Below are positions 25,001 to 37,071 of a DNA stretch of 64,000 nt, piece by piece (position 1 is the stretch's first letter; each line of letters opens with the position of its first letter). Made by a program: the position numbers and the translations under genes. The stretch spans positions 10,547,330 to 10,611,329 of the forward strand of contig CM072154.1 of NCBI GenBank assembly GCA_036850595.1. Reading direction: 5' to 3'. The notes under the pieces are model-generated. The model was not told the DNA's origin, made no database searches, and was given only the letters and a program-made list of their open reading frames with translations. The DNA is from Rhyacichthys aspro (taxonomy: Eukaryota > Chordata > Actinopteri > Gobiiformes > Rhyacichthyidae).

Positions 25001-26481
25001 TAATTAAGAGTAGCGGCCAAGTAATCAGCTTCCATAACATTGTGATTAACTGCTGAGGTAGTTGTGGGGCAGAGGGCAGCACGTTTGGCCATGGTCCACT
25101 GACTGTCCAGCTAACAAGCACACAGCATAATTAATAAATCCAGCCACCTTATAGGTTTTATCTGTGCCCTTCACACTAGAACTGCTCTGGAAACAAGGTG
25201 GAACTGCAGCTCATCAAGCAATTACTGACCGGCTCATCACCAAATGACACTGTGGAGCAACGAGAAGGGCAAAAAGGAACGTGACACACTTAAGTAACTA
25301 ATACACATAACACACAAATGATGCATTCCGACTGAGGGACTACGGAAAATATATTTAGACAAATCTTCAAGAGAGCATGGGGTACAAAGATGAAACTAAA
25401 AGGATAACTCTGGAGTATGAGATTCTAACAGAGTGATGACCTTGAGAAAAAATATGAAGTTTTGACGGTATCTTTATATACTTGTTTAAAAGTAAATACA
25501 AATACAGTCCTTTCAAATAAGTATTATACATGGAGTCCATTAAGGCAGGACTTTAAACAGACTTTTTCCACTGGTTGCCTTGATGTTACTGGATCATTTA
25601 TAAGTTTATTAAGCGAGACTTTAAATCCACAGCAGCAGCCTTTACTTACAGTTTATAATATACGGCGTTGTGCAATTTTTGATTGTTAGTAACTTATTCA
25701 GACTAGATTTCCTCATACCCATGTTGCAAAAAAAAAAAAAAAACCTCTTTGTTGTGCACATGATTTAGCAGTCTGTAGATAAAACAGATGTGGGCAAGAG
25801 CATCCATAGATAGAGAGCTGATTTATAGTTGGATGTAAAAAAAAAACAAAAAAAACACATAAATGCAAATGTAAACCATATGCCCCACATAGTTGGTGTA
25901 CTATTGTATTTATTATCAGGCTTTTGTTTTCATCTAAAGTACAGTCTGCTTTTATGCTTCATGGAAAAACAAACACACCACATACATTAGCTTTTGAAGT
26001 GGGCAGCTAATAATGAAATACATCACCCACAGAACATTATTTGTGTGGGTGAAAAAGCTTTTAGGACCGAGGAAAAAAAAAAAATGGCTGGCCACCCCAC
26101 ACAGCAATGCTTCTGTGAAAAAAAAACAGAAAAAACGTGTGGAGTTTGACAGACTTGACAAGTAAAAAGTCATGAAAAGCTTAGATTACCGAACAAGAAT
26201 TGTGAAGTAACATTTTGAATGCATCATTTATCAAAACAATTCTCCAAAAACAAAAGGCACCGTTTGCTTTATATGAACCGGAGGAGCAGCCAGTGGACAA
26301 AGTGTCATCAGTGTCAGAGGGGACATGTCACTGATGCAGAGGGACAGGAGGGAGCACTCTGATCCCACTGTACCAGATCGGAGTGACTGTTGCCCCACCC
26401 CTTCACCGCGGGCCCTGTCCCCCACAGCTGCAGGGACAGAGTGGGAGGTCACTGGTCAACTCACCAAGACGTACGCCCGGA
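22031..26481. other. intergenic, no gene recognised
   Basis: No supported gene. A (TTA)n run lies at about 22546-22561, and poly(A) tracts lie near 25729-25743 and 25838-25857. Small ORFs show no domain. The rest is unremarkable AT-rich sequence. Confidence 0.6.
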
Positions 26482-26494
26482 CCACCAGAGGGCG
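26482..26494 (+). promoter_or_regulatory. CTCF-like motif
   Basis: CCACCAGAGGGCG matches the vertebrate CTCF core (CCASYAGRKGGCR) at every position. It lies in a locally GC-rich block within the gene desert, 91 bases from a second similar site in the same orientation. Binding is inferred from the motif alone. Confidence 0.55.
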
Positions 26495-26572
26495 GAGTGA
26501 GACTGTGACCCCTACACTCCTTCCACTCTCTTCCTTATGTTATGATCTTTTGGACGGTGTAGGTGATGGAAT

Positions 26573-26587
26573 CCAGCAGGGGGTGTC
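26573..26587 (+). promoter_or_regulatory. second CTCF-like motif
   Basis: CCAGCAGGGGGTGTC differs by one base within the CCAGCAGGGGGCG core of the CTCF consensus. It has the same orientation as the site at 26482. Confidence 0.5.
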
Positions 26588-28727
26588 ATGGTGTATGTAG
26601 GGCCTCGGGCTTTTAACTGTGTGAGGTTGGTTTTGGAATGGCATACAACTAGTGTACTAGGGCACATCCAGTATATGACGGTCCTGAATGATTTATTATG
26701 ACATGTGCAGTCCATGCTACAAGAAAAAAGAAAAAAAAAGCATATAGTGCAGATAAATGAGTATTATTTTACACACATTTGTATATATGTTGTATAAAAT
26801 GTAGTCCAAGGGGTTCTAAAACATTACACTGTGTGCCACCTCATGCAAAATGCTAGTTATAGTAATAGTTTCATTAAAAATAATTAAAATATACAATATG
26901 GGGAAAGGATGTTGGTATGTCAAACAGAAAAAGCACATAATTCTCCAAGTTTTAGCATTACACACTACAATGCACTATGCAAGTCACTACAAGTAGTATA
27001 CTGTGACATCTGGTCAGTACAGTATTTGTGTGAGTGGGCAGATAGATATCATTTGTTTACAGAACACTATTTACATGTTTCCCACATCTTTACGCCACTA
27101 AAGCCTGCAAACTGGTAAATCTGACCAGTTTTTTTTAACAGTATTTGATACATACTCCCTATATTGACAAGTTCTTGCTCACACAGTGTCTCTTGCTGTG
27201 AATAAATGAACAAAAGTCGGTCAAACTTCCACTCACACTCACAGTAGTGCAGTTCATTTGTGGCCTCTGCATCGAAAAGCCGGCAAAAGTAATTCCAGCT
27301 CAGAACCTAATAACATTTCAGCTCCCGGAGTCATTTTTCATCCACTCCCCCCATTCTGATAAATATTAACAAATGAATCAGAGTTAATGCTTTAAATGAA
27401 GTGTCTGCGACCAGTCATCATTAATAAGTTCTATGGGGTTCCTCTCCTGCGAGCTCATTACAGTATTGTTCATAATTTATTACTGTTGACTCCCTAATGG
27501 CTTCTTAAAGAACTATTACAGAAAGCCGCTGCTATTTTTTCTATAATAGCCACGAGTCAATCTACTTAAGAGGCTCGCCTGCCAAATATAAAATATATTA
27601 GAGGTCCATTTAGAGCTTGGTTCCTGTAAAGAGAAAGAAAACTGCCAGAAAAGCCACAAAATAAACGGACATACAGAGAGAACAAAGAAGAGGCAGGAAA
27701 TAAATGACTGAATATTTACATTTCATTTTCTTGAGTATTCAACTTGGATTTATTTTTAAAAAGTAGGATTATAAAGAAATAATGAAAAGTAAATTTAGTA
27801 CCTTCTGCTTCAGCCACCATTTAAGTGTATCAGTTTTGTTGCTGTTGCCTAGTTTCATTTCCAGCACTAGAGTAATCATTTTTATAGATTTCTACAGTAA
27901 TTGCCAAAAGGAAATATGTTTAAGGGAAAAAGGGAAATGCAGCAGTGAACAGCACACATAAGAATACACATTATATTACACTGCAGTACGCAATGAAGCA
28001 GAACAAACATATAGACTATACAGTTGGCCAATGCTATTCTATTTATCACTCTGTGAGTTGGAGTAATTCCTGCTGTGAAGCCAGAAACATGGCTGTGCAT
28101 CAGAACTAAGACCACATTAAAACGGGTGACGCTCCAGGCTGTTGTTATTTATAATTAACCCCCTCTGCCCCAACCATTAAATGTGCTCCGGACTGCAGGG
28201 TAAACAATGATGCGGGTGGAGGTCTGCATTGATACCGGAGCGCAATACATCTCAGACAGACACAGCTTGCCTCAGAGTCTGACAGTATAACTTATGAGCA
28301 GCACACACACTAGTTTGTCAAGAGTGACATGTTCATTTTCCCACCAATTCCTGAAAGAATAGCAGCGTTGCCCTTAACTAAGATATTAGCCACGCTGATC
28401 GAGCATGCCACACTGTAATCTGCGGGCTTGAATTAGACAACGGCTTCACACCGGGTTTCTCGAGGGACGGCTGCAAACTCAGGTATGCCTTTGTTTAGCG
28501 ACTTCCCATCCACGTAATGACTTCACATTATTATTTTCATCTTTTTCCACAGACACAGAGGGATCCGTGATTGAATTCAAATCAATCTGTCAGACGTCTC
28601 TGTGTGCTAGAAGAGAAAAAGCCAATTCCACTTCAGCTACACACGAGGAGAAGTGCATTCATTCAGCTGACAAATCAGAGATTAGAAATGGAGGAGAGTC
28701 CAGAGCTAAATATCCATTCAATTCCAC
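26588..28727. other. intergenic, no gene recognised
   Basis: AT-rich with no supported gene or transposon. A GC-richer patch with conserved-element character lies near 28380-28480. Confidence 0.55.
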
Positions 28728-28780
28728 TTTAATTAGATCTCTAGCCTCTAATTGACTTTCTAATTTTTCAATTAGCAATC
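28728..28780. promoter_or_regulatory. cluster of homeodomain-type TAAT cores, candidate enhancer
   Basis: Four TAAT/ATTA cores fall within about 50 bases (TTAATTAG, CTAATTG, CTAATTT, CAATTAG), with another ATTAG at 28681. Such clusters are typical of developmental enhancers, but AT-rich DNA produces them by chance too. No experimental or comparative evidence is available here. Confidence 0.3.
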
Positions 28781-30239
28781 AGTTTTTTTTTTCCTTTCTG
28801 AACTAATCTGCTTGAATAAAAGCATACATATAATAAGTGAAAGAGGAAAACACTGGAAATCCTTTTGAAATCTCCCAGTGTGTGATCATGGGGTAATTAT
28901 CAGTCATTCTAATAGAAAAACATGATTTATTGAACATGCAATGGATCATGGAGCTGTAGCCAGACCTACATCAGTCATCAATGCATCGCTTGTTGTGCTG
29001 TAAACACTGGCTTACGATTAGCATCTCAGAGGTCATTAACACTTGTTAATTAACTCATGATTATGGAACAGAAAGATTTCAATCAACATCAGCTTTACAA
29101 GGAGGACTGTAAATATGGGCCAATTCCACAGCATCTGCTCAGATGCTGTTCAAGTTTATGATGCATTCAATCCAATCAGTCCTGCAGCAGTGAGTCCTAC
29201 TTTGAGATGTGGAGATAAATGGAAATGTAGTAGTTGAGGTGAAGTTACAGAGTCAGAAGAGCCATTTGGACCAAGTGGAGCAGGGCACCTCCAATGGGAC
29301 TGGAGGGCCAATTACACCCTGTATTAATTCAAAGCAAAGCCGGTAATGAAGTCCCAATCCTGATCAGATACAATTAGATTAAATGGATATGAGAGAAATG
29401 AAAAGGGATGTTGAGGGGAAGAGGAAAGGAAAATGGATAATTAGCCTGATTGTTGGGAGACTTCTCGATTCACTCTCAGGATGCTCATGTGGGTTTTACA
29501 TTAATGACTGTAATTGATGTTTTTTACGTAAAATGTACTTCAAGAACCATTTCAGCAACAGGAATTTTGTTTCTGCCAAGCTAAATATTCTTTTGTGTCG
29601 AAAGAAAAAGTATATCTGTTATTAGCTTTGGGAAATGTAACTGGTCCTGAGGGTAATGAAGACTCAGTGTAATATTTCTTCTGATTGGGGCCGGCTGTCT
29701 CTTTGTGGCAAACCACCCACAGTGAATAATGCAAGCTTAACAACCCCCCACATGGTTGATCTGCAGTTAGTAAAAAAAGAGCCTGTATTTGGAGACTCAT
29801 TTTAATTGGATTACTGAGCAGTGGGATGACTCCATTGCCATGTTGACAGAAGTTTACAGTCTTTGTATTTTCCGTGGATTATGATTTCATTGTGGACATA
29901 AACTATATTATTGTGATGTGCATAGATAAATCCTCAATTGTCTGTTTGCATTTCACTGGCTTGTGTTTGGAGACAGCCCAAGTCCCAAGGGGATTGGGGC
30001 TCTAGACAGAGAGTGTCTTCTCCCCAGAGAGTTTCAAGATTTAAAGTAACACATTTGAAATATTTTAGCCCTGATGTTAAGGCCAGCAATTATTCAACAG
30101 TCACCATTAGGTTTCGCTAGCAGATCCCTAGAGTCATTTCACCTGCAATATTACTTCTTTTATAAACAATACACAGAGGTTCAAATTTGTTTCAAGATAA
30201 GATGGACTGCCCTTATTTCTGGTGGAATAGAAGATGTTT
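28781..30239. other. intergenic, no gene recognised
   Basis: AT-rich, with further scattered TAATTA sites (for example near 29048 and 29520). No gene, repeat or RNA recognised. Confidence 0.55.
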
Positions 30240-31030
30240 GCGAACATTCGGACAGCAGCGACTGTTAGCCAGTTTTTGAATAATGCGCATGCGCAAGACC
30301 AGCCGACTCGTTTCACAGTTCTTTCCGAGGTCCTGCCTCCAAAACAACACGCACGCGCCAGAGACTAACAGACGGCGCTTCACAGCTGACTGGCCCCGAT
30401 TCTCTCCATACAATGTCACAAACACCAGATAATACTCCCAACTAGCAGTTTTTAATATGACAACAAAACATTGAGCCTAAAACTTACCTGTCGAGCAGCG
30501 TATTCCTCGCTGTGCCTTCAGCGCTCGCTATCGCTCAAACCAAGAACAACTTTCATCTGCCTTTCATCTTATTCCTTTTCGCAGCCACCTCAAACATAGT
30601 CTTTCTTTTACAGTTACCTTCATCAGTGTTCTTCGCAGCCATTGTGTAAAACCTTGCTAACGACAAAAAATCTTAACTAGATATAAATGTAGCCTGAAGC
30701 TAACGAGGAGTAGCTAGATGAACAAACTAAAGCTAACGGATGGAGCTAACGCTAGTTAAACAGACTGTCCCCCATCTACACAAATAAATAAAGAGAAAAG
30801 GAAAAAAAGGGAAATAAATGACTATGTGGTCCTGACAATGGAGCTGCACGAAGGAGCAGTCTGTGCCTGACAGTGAAGCTGCACAGTGAGGCTGTTTAAC
30901 GGTAGCAACGCAAAAGCAGCTGTAAACAGAATACGTGAACACGCACACTTCCGGCCTCACGTAGCAGGAGTGATTGACAGGCTGATTGACCAATAGAACA
31001 CGTGATGAGAGCGTTTTTGATTGGTTGATG
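30240..31030 (-). promoter_or_regulatory. CpG-rich orphan promoter-like island
   Basis: This block is far richer in CpG than its surroundings. Near 30965-31030 it has two CCAAT boxes in opposite orientations, a CACGTG E-box, and, read on the minus strand, an ETS site CCGGAAGTG at about 30950. A palindromic NRF1 motif GCGCATGCGC is near 30286. These are hallmarks of a broadly active vertebrate promoter. On the minus strand an ATG in good context (ACACAATGGCTGCG, ATG at 30642-30640) opens MAAKNTDE and reaches a donor AAG/GTAACT at 30618/30617; a second donor GACAG/GTAAGT lies near 30487. No downstream exon of a known gene was found. It may drive a non-coding RNA, a small unknown gene, or be the promoter part of a mobile element. 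Confidence 0.5.
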
Positions 31031-34000
31031 TTTTTAAGGCACCACCACTTCTACAATTGACATGTAATAAATGTTATTTTTCAAGACTTATTTTCCGATG
31101 TCTTATATGCAAGTAAAACAAACTTATAAAATATAACAAAAATGTATACAAAAACATCTTGTATTCCACTTTTTTGTTTGTATGTATTGTATTCACTTTC
31201 AACATTGTCTTAAAGTAGAAATATAAAAAATGTAAGAATCTAAAATGTACAGGAAATTTCTAAATTACTACTGTTTGCTGCAGAAGTGTATGGCTGTTAC
31301 TCCAGCCTCTCGCTCCACTATGCATTCAGATTTACACTCTTCTTTTTTCTAATTAGTAGCAGTGCAGGTTTTGCAAGTTGCACATGGAAACATGCCCTAA
31401 AAACATGGGCAGAGGATCACAGGCCATAAGCCCATTCTCCAAGTAAGTTCGTCGCAATGAGGTCAATGAGTGTTTTGATGAATCATGGTCCAAATGGGTC
31501 AACAGGGTGCCTCTGTGTATCTACCCATTATCCTATGCTATTCCCTTTGTACCTCATTCAAACATCAATCTGGCTACAGGGCGATGCAACTGTGACTTTT
31601 GTTTGGGAGTGTAAGAAATTAAGTTATACAGAAATGACTTTGCATGAACAGAAAAAAAATCTGTGATAAACTATGAAAGCATTAATGATATCACTACACT
31701 ATGTGTCCCCATAATATTACTATTGATACTTCAAATGTGATTTCAAAAGCAAACAATACAACACACTGGTCAAAAAGAAAAAAAAAATCTCTAGGAATAT
31801 AATCAAAGTTTGGTTCATCAAATAGTTTCTCAAGTAGAACAATTCCCTTCTAGGGGCCAATTTAAGGCTTAATCTTAATTTAGAGATATTGCATGGCATC
31901 ATTCATATAAAGTAATTATATTGTGGTGCCTTAACATGACAGTAATATGTGCAGGAGTGATGGTGATGTGTCCCAGTCACATCATTCTCAAACCAACATA
32001 TTCCCCCTAGGTCTAGTTAGATGCTGGGAAATTGCCCTGGAATTGTTACCTCATTGGAAATAACGGTAATAAGGTGGTGGAGATGAATAACTGGAGTGGA
32101 GCTAAGAGTTCCGACTGTAAACAAAGTCATATATTACACTAATGTTACTATGTGGGACTGCCACACAGAGGAAGCCCAAAGTGAGGTTATTAAAGGGCCG
32201 AGTGCTGCGTGTGCCTCTGTAGCGCAGTCATTAGTGAGCAAACAATTATCTGCAGCATGTGGTCTCTGTGTTGCACATTACTGTTTTGTTTGTCATCGGA
32301 GGCAAACTCTGTTAAAGTGAATAAATACATTACAGGTGGATTCATGTTAATAAACACCTGGCTGAGAAAACATATCATTCCTTTCCTCTGAAACTGCAGG
32401 TCTGCCTTCAAGAATGATGTGCTATAATCTCAGCACAGACAGCCATGTGCTCCCCAATTTGCTGAATGCAAGATTTGAATGACTTTTGCGGTGACTTTTA
32501 CCTTAACTGCCATATCAATCTCAAGTACCGGTGGGAGCAGAGAAAGTCAGACTGCAGCTCCATGAGAGCCCTTAACTCTTTACCACCACATCACCTCTGA
32601 TACAATAAAATCTTATGATCACTTTTATTATAATTACGATTTCTTCTGTGTGTTGGACTGGACTGCACACTAGAAGATTTTAGCTGTGACCATTATGACT
32701 AATGGACAGATAAGTGAAGAACATTACTTATATAACTGCCACGGCACCTGACAGAGGTAGGGATATAGAGGGAAAGCTGCATAATAACACACTTAAACAA
32801 TCTACCTCACCATTTTCAACTTCACCACTTTATCTACTATCAAATCACAGAGCAAATTTTCCACCGTTTTGCTTGTTGAGATCAGCTCTATCATGAAGCA
32901 CAACAAACTTTAAAGAAGATATCAAAACAATCTGAAACCAAATTAAAAATTAAAATCAAAAGCAAGCATCTTTTTAAGAAGCATTTTTAGTTTAAGTGAC
33001 CTGAACATAGTGCCATCCTGATCTCACAGTGTGCACTACAGACCCTGACAACTACAAACCAAACAAAACCTGGCCAGTGAAAGGTTACAGAAATCTGCGA
33101 ATAGATCACACCTCGCTCTCAGCTATCTGACCTTTAAATACAGAAGCAGGTCTCTGGCGCGCCAAAGCGGTGCCTAAGTCTCAGTTACGGTCACCACAAA
33201 CGTTCCATTTTTTACGCCGTGGGGTGGGTGTGTCTGCAATTTGGATTCTGAACAGGAAACATCTGCCCGGAGTCTGGAAGATTCATCTCTCTGTCATTTT
33301 TAATCCCGCGCTACATTCAGTGCGGCCCTCTTTCTCGCGTAGTGGGAGGGAGGCGGAGAGAGAAAAATTAAAAAACAACAAATATTAATGAGGTGTTACA
33401 CTGAGAAATAACGATGTGTGGGCTCCCTGATAGCATCTGTACTTCCTTAATGGCATGTGCAATTACGTGAGCTTCCATTAATATCAAGAAGAAAGTGTCA
33501 CTGCTGAGGGCTTCACTCTAGTCTAAGCACACACACACAAGAACTATACATCAGCTATGGCTACTGCGTCAGGCCATTAAGCCACACAAATGGCTGCTGG
33601 GAGAACACAGCCAACAAAGCACCCCCCACAAATATTTGTAATGGAAAGAAAAAGGAATAATTAGAATTTCACTAATGTGCACAGAGCATTTTAAGGGGAA
33701 TATATTCTCTCATTTTTAAACAAAGATGAAGAGCAATGAAACCAGTGTTTAGTTTTTGCTTGAAAATTCAAACATGTGGTGAATCAGTATTCTTGTGTTT
33801 GCAGAACATAAATCATTTCATAAATATTCATTCATAAATGCCGCAATCTGTGCACATGAATAACGTATATAGCTGGTCCAAATGTGATGTCAGTATGCTG
33901 CGCAGGTGGTACTGAATCAATATGCTGCATGCTTTTAATGGAATGTGACCTGTAATTACTGATGTTAGTCGTGTCCTGGGGCATGCCATAACATTAATGG

Positions 34001-34047
34001 GTCATTCTGTAATGTAAGTAGAAAGTGGTGCACAGATTTAAGGGTTA
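31031..34047. other. intergenic, no gene recognised
   Basis: AT-rich desert. A locally CpG-rich block at about 33150-33365 (containing GGCGCGCC and a final GGAGGCGGAGAG purine stretch) stands out and runs into AATATTAATGAGG, as conserved regulatory blocks often do. No coding exon is supported. Confidence 0.5.
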
Positions 34048-34800
34048 CATACAGTTATGTTCATAATAATAGCAGTGTGTTTAAAACAGTGAGTAAAGCT
34101 CAAAATCCTTATAATGGTTGTGATTTTCACTCACGCAAAAGCATTGGGAACACTGCACATTCTGTTCCGAATCAAAACATGAACAAAAAAAAAGCTAATT
34201 TGTTATTACTATAGAAAGTGAAAAAAGGGAATATTAGGCTGTTGAAAAATATTGCAGTGTCTGCATTTTTCTTTTTTAAACTCAAACATTTACTGTTTAA
34301 ACTGAAAAATTCTTTAGATGTATCTTTCCTGTGAATCACTGAACTAACATTTTATTGTATAACCACTGCTTTTGAGAAGCTGACACATCTGTGTTGCATG
34401 GAGTCAACTAGCTTCTGGCTCCTGTCAACAGCCAGTGACCACTGGACTATTCCTCTGCATTTCTTGGTTTTGCCTCAAAGACAGCATTTTTGATGTTACC
34501 CCACAAGTTTTCTGTTGGATTAACGTCTGGGGATTGTGCTGGACACTCCATAACATCAATCTTGTCGGTCTGGAAACAAGATGCTGCTCACTTTCTGGTG
34601 TGTTTGGGGTCATTGTCTTGTCAAAACACACATTTCAAAGGCATTTCCTTTTCAGCATAAGCCAACGTGACTTCTTCAAGTATTTTTGATGTATTCAAAC
34701 TGATACATGATTCCTGATGTGCGAAAAATGGACCCAACACTAAAGTATGAGAAAAATCGCCATATCATGATGCTTGCACCACCACTGCTATAATTATGAA
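34048..34800 (-). mobile_element. truncated Tc1/mariner-like transposon remnant
   Basis: The left end reads ACAGTTATGTTCATAATAATA followed by GCAGTGTG, the terminal repeat style of a fish Tc1-type element. From about 34370 to 34780 the minus strand carries decayed transposase sequence: the complement near 34600-34625 corresponds to the QDNDPKHT region around the second catalytic Asp, and near 34740-34785 to the conserved stretch beside 'atcatgatgcttgcaccacc'. The frame is broken and the other end and the N-terminal part are missing or unrecognisable. It cannot encode an active enzyme. The right boundary is approximate. Confidence 0.75.
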
Positions 34801-36662
34801 TATAACTGTACGTTTGCATTAAAGTAGTTGAGCTTTGAATAACAGCATTTTTGTCTGCTTCTGACAACTGTTCAAATTAAGTGTTTTATTTGTGCGCAGG
34901 GTGAGAAGAAGCGATTGCCATGATTACAGAAAAGAACAGAACATATCCCTTAAATTTGTTCAAGGTTATTTTTTTTATTAAAGTGCCAATCACAAATCAC
35001 ATTTCTTGACGTAGATATCCACTGATAACAAAAGAGTAAAGCATTTCATAAACAAAACCTTGTGTACCCAGTGAGCTCAAGGACTGACACTCCACACAGC
35101 AGTGTCATCTCAAGAGGTAGGCAGTGGCTCATCCTTCACAATGGTCTTAATTAATTTCTCGTCTCCTACGAGGACACTGGCAGAATACATCTCAAGAACA
35201 TTAGACAGGATTAAAGCATTTATTTACTGAGAAAGAGCGCCTCATCAAATTCACGCACAGGCACCTCTCTCTCAACAGAAATCATACCTCACTTCACCCC
35301 TGATCCCATGATCCTCCGTGTTTATCTCGATGGATTAATCAAGCTGAACGAGGAGCGAAGGGGTTAGAGAAGGCTGAAGGTGGTTTTTCCAAGAATTTGA
35401 GTGGATGACGTGTACATTTCGTGTGAACCAGATTTACAATTTTTTACCTTATATAGGGGTACATCTCACACGCAGCTCCTATGCTGATTTTTTCCACAAC
35501 TACAGTCCTTAAGCTCTTTGCATAAACTTAAAAAATAATAATGCTGTCCCTATTTCTCCAGCTTCCACAGAGCTGTTCCTGTTGTAATCAAACAAGCGCT
35601 TAGAAAATGCTTATCAAGGACAACCACAAAGTTTTATGTGAACAAATAACTCTGGATATATGAATATGCTAATAAGCCAATCCAAGGATTTACTGTGGCT
35701 ATGATTACATACCCCAGGGGTGTAAACCAAATAAAGACTTAAAAAAAAAATGGCAGCCTTCTCAGTAATTTAATACTCCCTCAATCTCCTCTCGCCTCTG
35801 TAAGCCCCAGCACAAGTACAGTCACCGCTGTTCAGTGTGCACCAACATCACACAAATGGCTTATTTCCTTCTACATGGGAAATAGACATGGGCATGATGG
35901 AAATTGCCTCCTTCACAGACCCCTGTGAAGAGCATTTTCATATTTTCATGCCTTCATCATTGCCTTTGAAAACAGCGATGGGAAGGGGGCATGGATCCTG
36001 CATGGCGCGCCGCATTTGATGCTTTCACCGCCCCATGTTAAAATGGATCAGTGGAACAAGACAAAAAAGCCGTTGGCAGAGCCGCGCCGGACCCCGGATG
36101 AGATGGCAGTTGGGTGGGCCAATGGGACGGGAGGTGGGTGGGGGTTAACGGCAAGAACCAGTCTGTTGTGTTTCCCTTTATCTCCTCCCGTCTCTGTTTC
36201 TTTTTCTCTTTGATTTCTGTTGACCAAAATTGACTAGGGGACATTTGCCATTAATGGATCTTTTTATTTCCACTTTGCTTTAAAGGAAGATATGAGATGT
36301 TGCCTCAGAGCTATGGATTAGCTTTGATTATGTGACAGAACTTATCAGTGTGCACAGTTGTGGGGGCCAGCCTATAGGCCCCCGACCATAGACACAGGAC
36401 GGGTAACAAATAGAATACTAATGCACACCCGTTGTTCCTGAGAATACTAACTAACTAACTAACACTATTATATATTGCTTCCTTAGTGTCAAAAGTAAAC
36501 AAAATACATCCACTTTTTTTTAGGTTACATTTACACAATATTGCAACGTAAAAAGAAAATTATTATTTGCCACAGTAGCATTTAGAGATTGTATATTCTG
36601 ATACGGCACGACACATGATTTGAAATTGACTGTTAACAAATGAGCAACCCCTCCATCTTCAG
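34801..36662. other. intergenic, no gene recognised
   Basis: No supported gene. A CpG-rich conserved-looking block lies at about 35985-36150 (GGCGCGCC, then GAGCCGCGCCGGACCC and a CCAAT box near 36118). An (ACTA)n-like run lies near 36446-36463. Confidence 0.5.
36655..36662 (+). repeat. left target-site duplication of the hAT-like element
   Basis: ATCTTCAG, paired with ATCTACAG at 37072-37079. Eight bases is the length expected for hAT insertions. Confidence 0.65.
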
Positions 36663-37071
36663 CAGACATGTCAAACTCAAGGCCCAGGGGCAAATGCGGC
36701 CCCTTGCAATGTTTTATTTGGCCCTCCAACACATTTAGGAGGTGATATTTGTGGGACTTTAAACCTTAATTGGAGACAAAGGCACACAATTATTCCAAAG
36801 ATAGGTAAAAGGGAACAAAGCTACTTTAAAAATAGACCAAAGCACACTTAAGAGAGGGCAAAATTGCAATTAAAATGAGGGCACATTGGCACAAATTGAA
36901 GTTAAAATGAATTCACAAAATGATGCGTGAAAAACACCCAAATGAAGATAAAACCTTACTTTCAAACACGGTAAAACTGAATAAAGCTACCTGAGTATCA
37001 CAATCATCAGCCCCTGAAAGGATTCTTATTAACTACTGCGGCCTATCACCACTTTGAGTTTGACACCACTT
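36663..37071. mobile_element. hAT-like non-autonomous element (MITE), 409 bp
   Basis: A perfect 12-base terminal inverted repeat TGTCAAACTCAA (36669-36680) is matched by TTGAGTTTGACA (37054-37065). The element begins CAGACATG. It is flanked by near-identical 8-base sequences, ATCTTCAG (36655-36662) and ATCTACAG (37072-37079), matching in 7 of 8 positions, as expected for an old hAT target-site duplication. The internal GGCCC...GCGGCCCC near the left end is typical of the dispersed repeat carrying GTCAAACTC ends. It encodes no protein. Confidence 0.8.

Noticed and set aside
25054..25061. TGAGGTAG, the let-7 seed
   Set aside because: The following bases do not match let-7 and I see no stable hairpin partner nearby.
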